Shown piece by piece: positions 62,218-64,000 of a DNA stretch of 64,000 nt (its first letter is position 1; the number at the start of each line of letters is the position of its first letter). The stretch comes from Nitrospirales bacterium (GTDB lineage Bacteria > Nitrospirota > Nitrospiria > Nitrospirales > UBA8639). The position numbers and the translations under genes are program-made. The notes under the pieces are model-generated. The model was given only the letters and a program-made list of their open reading frames with translations. It had not been told where the DNA came from and ran no database searches. The DNA is taken from assembly GCA_029261355.1 (NCBI GenBank), contig JAJDBM010000021.1:1-64000 (forward strand), written 5' to 3'.

Positions 62218-63006
62218 ATGATGCACGGACGCAACTGCAAACAACAGGGTGGCCCTATCAGGATGGTGGTCGTGGTGAGTGTGATGGCAATTCTCGGGAT
62301 GGGGGTGAGCTATGCCGGAGACAAGTTCTTGTCGGGCAAGAAAAAAACCGCCTGTGAAGTGCTCCTCTGTTTGTCGAGTGGGGAAAGGCCAAAGGAATGC
62401 AAGAAGCCAATCAAAAAATACATCAAGAGTACACTGGTTCCTGGTAAACCATGGAAAACCATCAAAAAGCGAAAAAAGTTTCTCAAGTTGTGTCCGTCCG
62501 GCAATTATGACGGCAAGACTTCTCACATCGAGGTCCTCGCGGAAGGGGCGGAGACCTGCGAGATGGATCATCTCTTGGTTGATCTGAATGTGTCCGATCC
62601 GCCGTACTCGAAGGACTTACCTGAGGCCTGTGAATCCTTCGTCGCGCATCAATACACGACGGGGTTTGCGTTACCCGTGCGCACGGAGCGGTGTTCGGAT
62701 GCCCATGTCGCCGACCTGGGGCCGATGGTGGTCCCGATCACCGAACACGATTATTTTAGTCTGGATGTGGTCGTGGTGAATCAGGCGGAAATTGATGAAT
62801 GGATGCGGAAGAAACGATTGCAAGCGTTTCAGCCCACGCCGATGTGTGTGAGCCGGTGGAGCGATCCCGCGACGCCGGCACCCGCCCGCGAGTTGGACGC
62901 GTTGTTAGCGGGCGAGATCACGCGGGTGGAAGAGGCGAGTGAGGCCCAGTACGTGGAAGATAACGGTCTCGTCGTTGCGGACCATGAGTCACAGAAGGAG
63001 GACTGA
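62218..63006 (+). CDS. TrbM-like exported protein
   Basis: A 262-residue protein from the ATG at 62218, preceded by AAGGAGGG. A signal peptide (VVVVSVMAILGMGVSYAGDK) is followed by the TrbM signature ACEVLLCLSSGERPKECKKP and a Cys-rich mature part. TrbM is an accessory conjugation protein of IncP-type systems. The C-terminal half is longer than in classical TrbM and of unknown role. Confidence 0.75.
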   Translation: MMHGRNCKQQGGPIRMVVVVSVMAILGMGVSYAGDKFLSGKKKTACEVLLCLSSGERPKECKKPIKKYIKSTLVPGKPWKTIKKRKKFLKLCPSGNYDGKTSHIEVLAEGAETCEMDHLLVDLNVSDPPYSKDLPEACESFVAHQYTTGFALPVRTERCSDAHVADLGPMVVPITEHDYFSLDVVVVNQAEIDEWMRKKRLQAFQPTPMCVSRWSDPATPAPARELDALLAGEITRVEEASEAQYVEDNGLVVADHESQKED

Positions 63007-63008
63007 AG

Positions 63009-63695
63009 ATGCGTGGATGGGGAGTCATGGGGGTGAGTCTCGTCTTGGTGGCCTGCACGCAGGGGTGCTCCACGACGGGGATGTCCGACCTCGCGCCGCT
63101 GTTGGTCCCGATGAGTGGGTCCACGGCGACGACTGTGGCCGGGACGAGCCCGGCCTTTCGTCCCGTTCCGGCGGAAGCCATTGAGCCGCTGGCGATTCTG
63201 ACGCTGCCGTCGGTTGAGCGGCCTCTCGATAGGCCGATGGGCGAGGTCACTACCGGTGAAGCCACGGGGCCGACACCGACGACGCGCCGATTGCCGCTAG
63301 TGCGGTTTCCGTATGCGAGTTGGGCGTTGACGCCGGAGGCGAAGGACAACTTGCACCACGCGGGGGAATGGCTTCGAGGGTTTATGCCTCGGGCCGTGGC
63401 GGTTTCTGGCCATGCCGATACTCGCGGGACGCAAGCCTACAATCAGGCCTTAGGGCTGCGGCGAGCCCAGGCCGTGGTGACGTACTTGCGCCGATTAGGG
63501 ATTCAGGAGCGGTTGATGCGAGCCCTCACCTTCGGGGAGTTACAGCCCATGTGTGCGGATGAGACGGAAGCCTGTTATGCCGCCAATCGGCGGGCGGTGG
63601 TGGTGGTGGAACAACACGATGGGTCGGCGTTGTTGTCGGGACTCTCTGCGTTTCCGCCCACGCCGAGCGGTGGGAAGACGGAGGGGAGCCGATGA
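63009..63695 (+). CDS. OmpA/Pal-domain lipoprotein
   Basis: A 228-residue protein with a lipoprotein-like signal (VSLVLVACTQGC), a Pro/Thr-rich spacer and a C-terminal OmpA domain at about residues 95-205 with VSGHADTRGTQAYNQALGLR and RAQAVVTYLRRLGIQERLMR. It should bind peptidoglycan and could anchor the transfer apparatus. A second, diverged OmpA-like lipoprotein is encoded at 61433. Confidence 0.8.
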   Translation: MRGWGVMGVSLVLVACTQGCSTTGMSDLAPLLVPMSGSTATTVAGTSPAFRPVPAEAIEPLAILTLPSVERPLDRPMGEVTTGEATGPTPTTRRLPLVRFPYASWALTPEAKDNLHHAGEWLRGFMPRAVAVSGHADTRGTQAYNQALGLRRAQAVVTYLRRLGIQERLMRALTFGELQPMCADETEACYAANRRAVVVVEQHDGSALLSGLSAFPPTPSGGKTEGSR

Positions 63696-63724
63696 TGAGT
63701 CGAAACAGAGGAAGGAGCATGAGC

Positions 63725-64000
63725 ATGAAGGGTGTCAGCCTCTATGTGGGAGTGGCCGTGAGTCTGTTGGGGATGAGTGGGTGTGCCGAGTTGAATCAGT
63801 GGGCGAAGACGCAAGGGGCGTTTGAAAGTCAGGACGACTTTACTTATGGGTTGCCCGTGCCGGTCTCCTCCACCACACCGGCGAGTGCAGCGGATGTGCA
63901 AATCGCGGTCGAGGAATTACAGGTGTACTTGAAGGACCAGGAAGCGCGGATTGGGGGATTGCTTCAGATGCGGGCGGAAGTAGAGGGACAGATTCAAGAC
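63725..64000 (+). CDS. Lipoprotein gene, truncated by the window end
   Basis: The first 92 codons of a gene that continues past the edge. The ATG at 63725 is preferred because AGGAAGGAG lies seven bases upstream. The product has a lipobox GMSGC near residue 19, then a linker and the beginning of a coiled coil (VEELQVYLKDQEARIGGLLQ). It is probably a further accessory lipoprotein of the transfer operon. Confidence 0.65.
   Translation, partial: MKGVSLYVGVAVSLLGMSGCAELNQWAKTQGAFESQDDFTYGLPVPVSSTTPASAADVQIAVEELQVYLKDQEARIGGLLQMRAEVEGQIQD

Overview
The window looks like accessory DNA of a Gram-negative bacterium, most probably a Nitrospira-type member of the Nitrospirota. This rests on three secreted proteins with C-terminal PEP-CTERM sorting tails (VPxPS, hydrophobic stretch, WR-rich end), envelope-spanning export machinery (TolC, MacA/MacB-like parts) and a conjugation system for a two-membrane envelope. 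The host assignment is an inference; no rRNA or other taxonomic marker is present. There is no tRNA, rRNA or CRISPR array that I can see. A ParA gene, replication-type winged-helix proteins, a tyrosine recombinase, several toxin-antitoxin modules and a nearly complete type IV secretion system point to a conjugative plasmid or an integrated conjugative element.

Layout. Positions 1-7100 hold three PEP-CTERM protein genes. Two of them (1864-2586 and 6017-6736) are paralogues with homologous 3' flanks. An IS30 and an IS1182 element sit almost end to end between them. Positions 7100-10500 hold a HigBA/RelE-like toxin-antitoxin pair with a perfect operator palindrome, an intact IS6-family element that cut a RelE-like gene, and a PIN-domain module. 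Positions 10531-15713 form a replicon-like block: integrase, winged-helix protein, AT-rich control region with palindromes, ParA and a large repeat-bearing DNA-binding protein. Positions 15714-17758 are a graveyard of IS6 fragments around a broken higBA module.

Positions 17831-41802 carry the most interesting system, an apparently complete gene cluster for a ribosomally made, post-translationally modified peptide of the azole-plus-dehydroamino-acid type (goadsporin or thiopeptide-like). It has a 70-residue Ser/Cys/Thr/Gly-rich precursor preceded by a second small peptide gene. The modification enzymes are a YcaO cyclodehydratase, an E1-like partner, a fused leader-binding/SagB-type dehydrogenase and a lanthipeptide dehydratase split into a glutamylation gene and an elimination gene at opposite ends of the operon. 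An apparently leader-binding M50 membrane protease, a periplasmic VOC-fold protein and an exported M1 peptidase may mature the peptide or protect the host. Two ABC systems and TolC supply export. The expected flow is: precursor, azol(in)e formation, oxidation, dehydration of Ser/Thr, leader removal, export through a MacAB-TolC-like channel. IS6-family remnants flank the cluster on both sides.

Positions 42815-46765 are a small mixed region: a hypothetical gene, an IS110 element, an HU-like protein, a zinc-ribbon protein, ParDE and a short protein. Positions 46836-64000 are a GC-rich conjugation region with a VirD4-like coupling protein, a structured oriT candidate, a Replic_Relax-like protein, VirB11, then a long Trb-type operon (VirB3, VirB2, VirB4, TrbJ, TrbL, TrbF, TrbG, TrbI, TrbM and OmpA-like lipoproteins) running off the right edge. 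A sigma70-like promoter overlapped by palindromes precedes this operon. The codon and base composition changes clearly between the AT-leaning peptide cluster and the GC-rich transfer region, which suggests a mosaic assembled from different sources.
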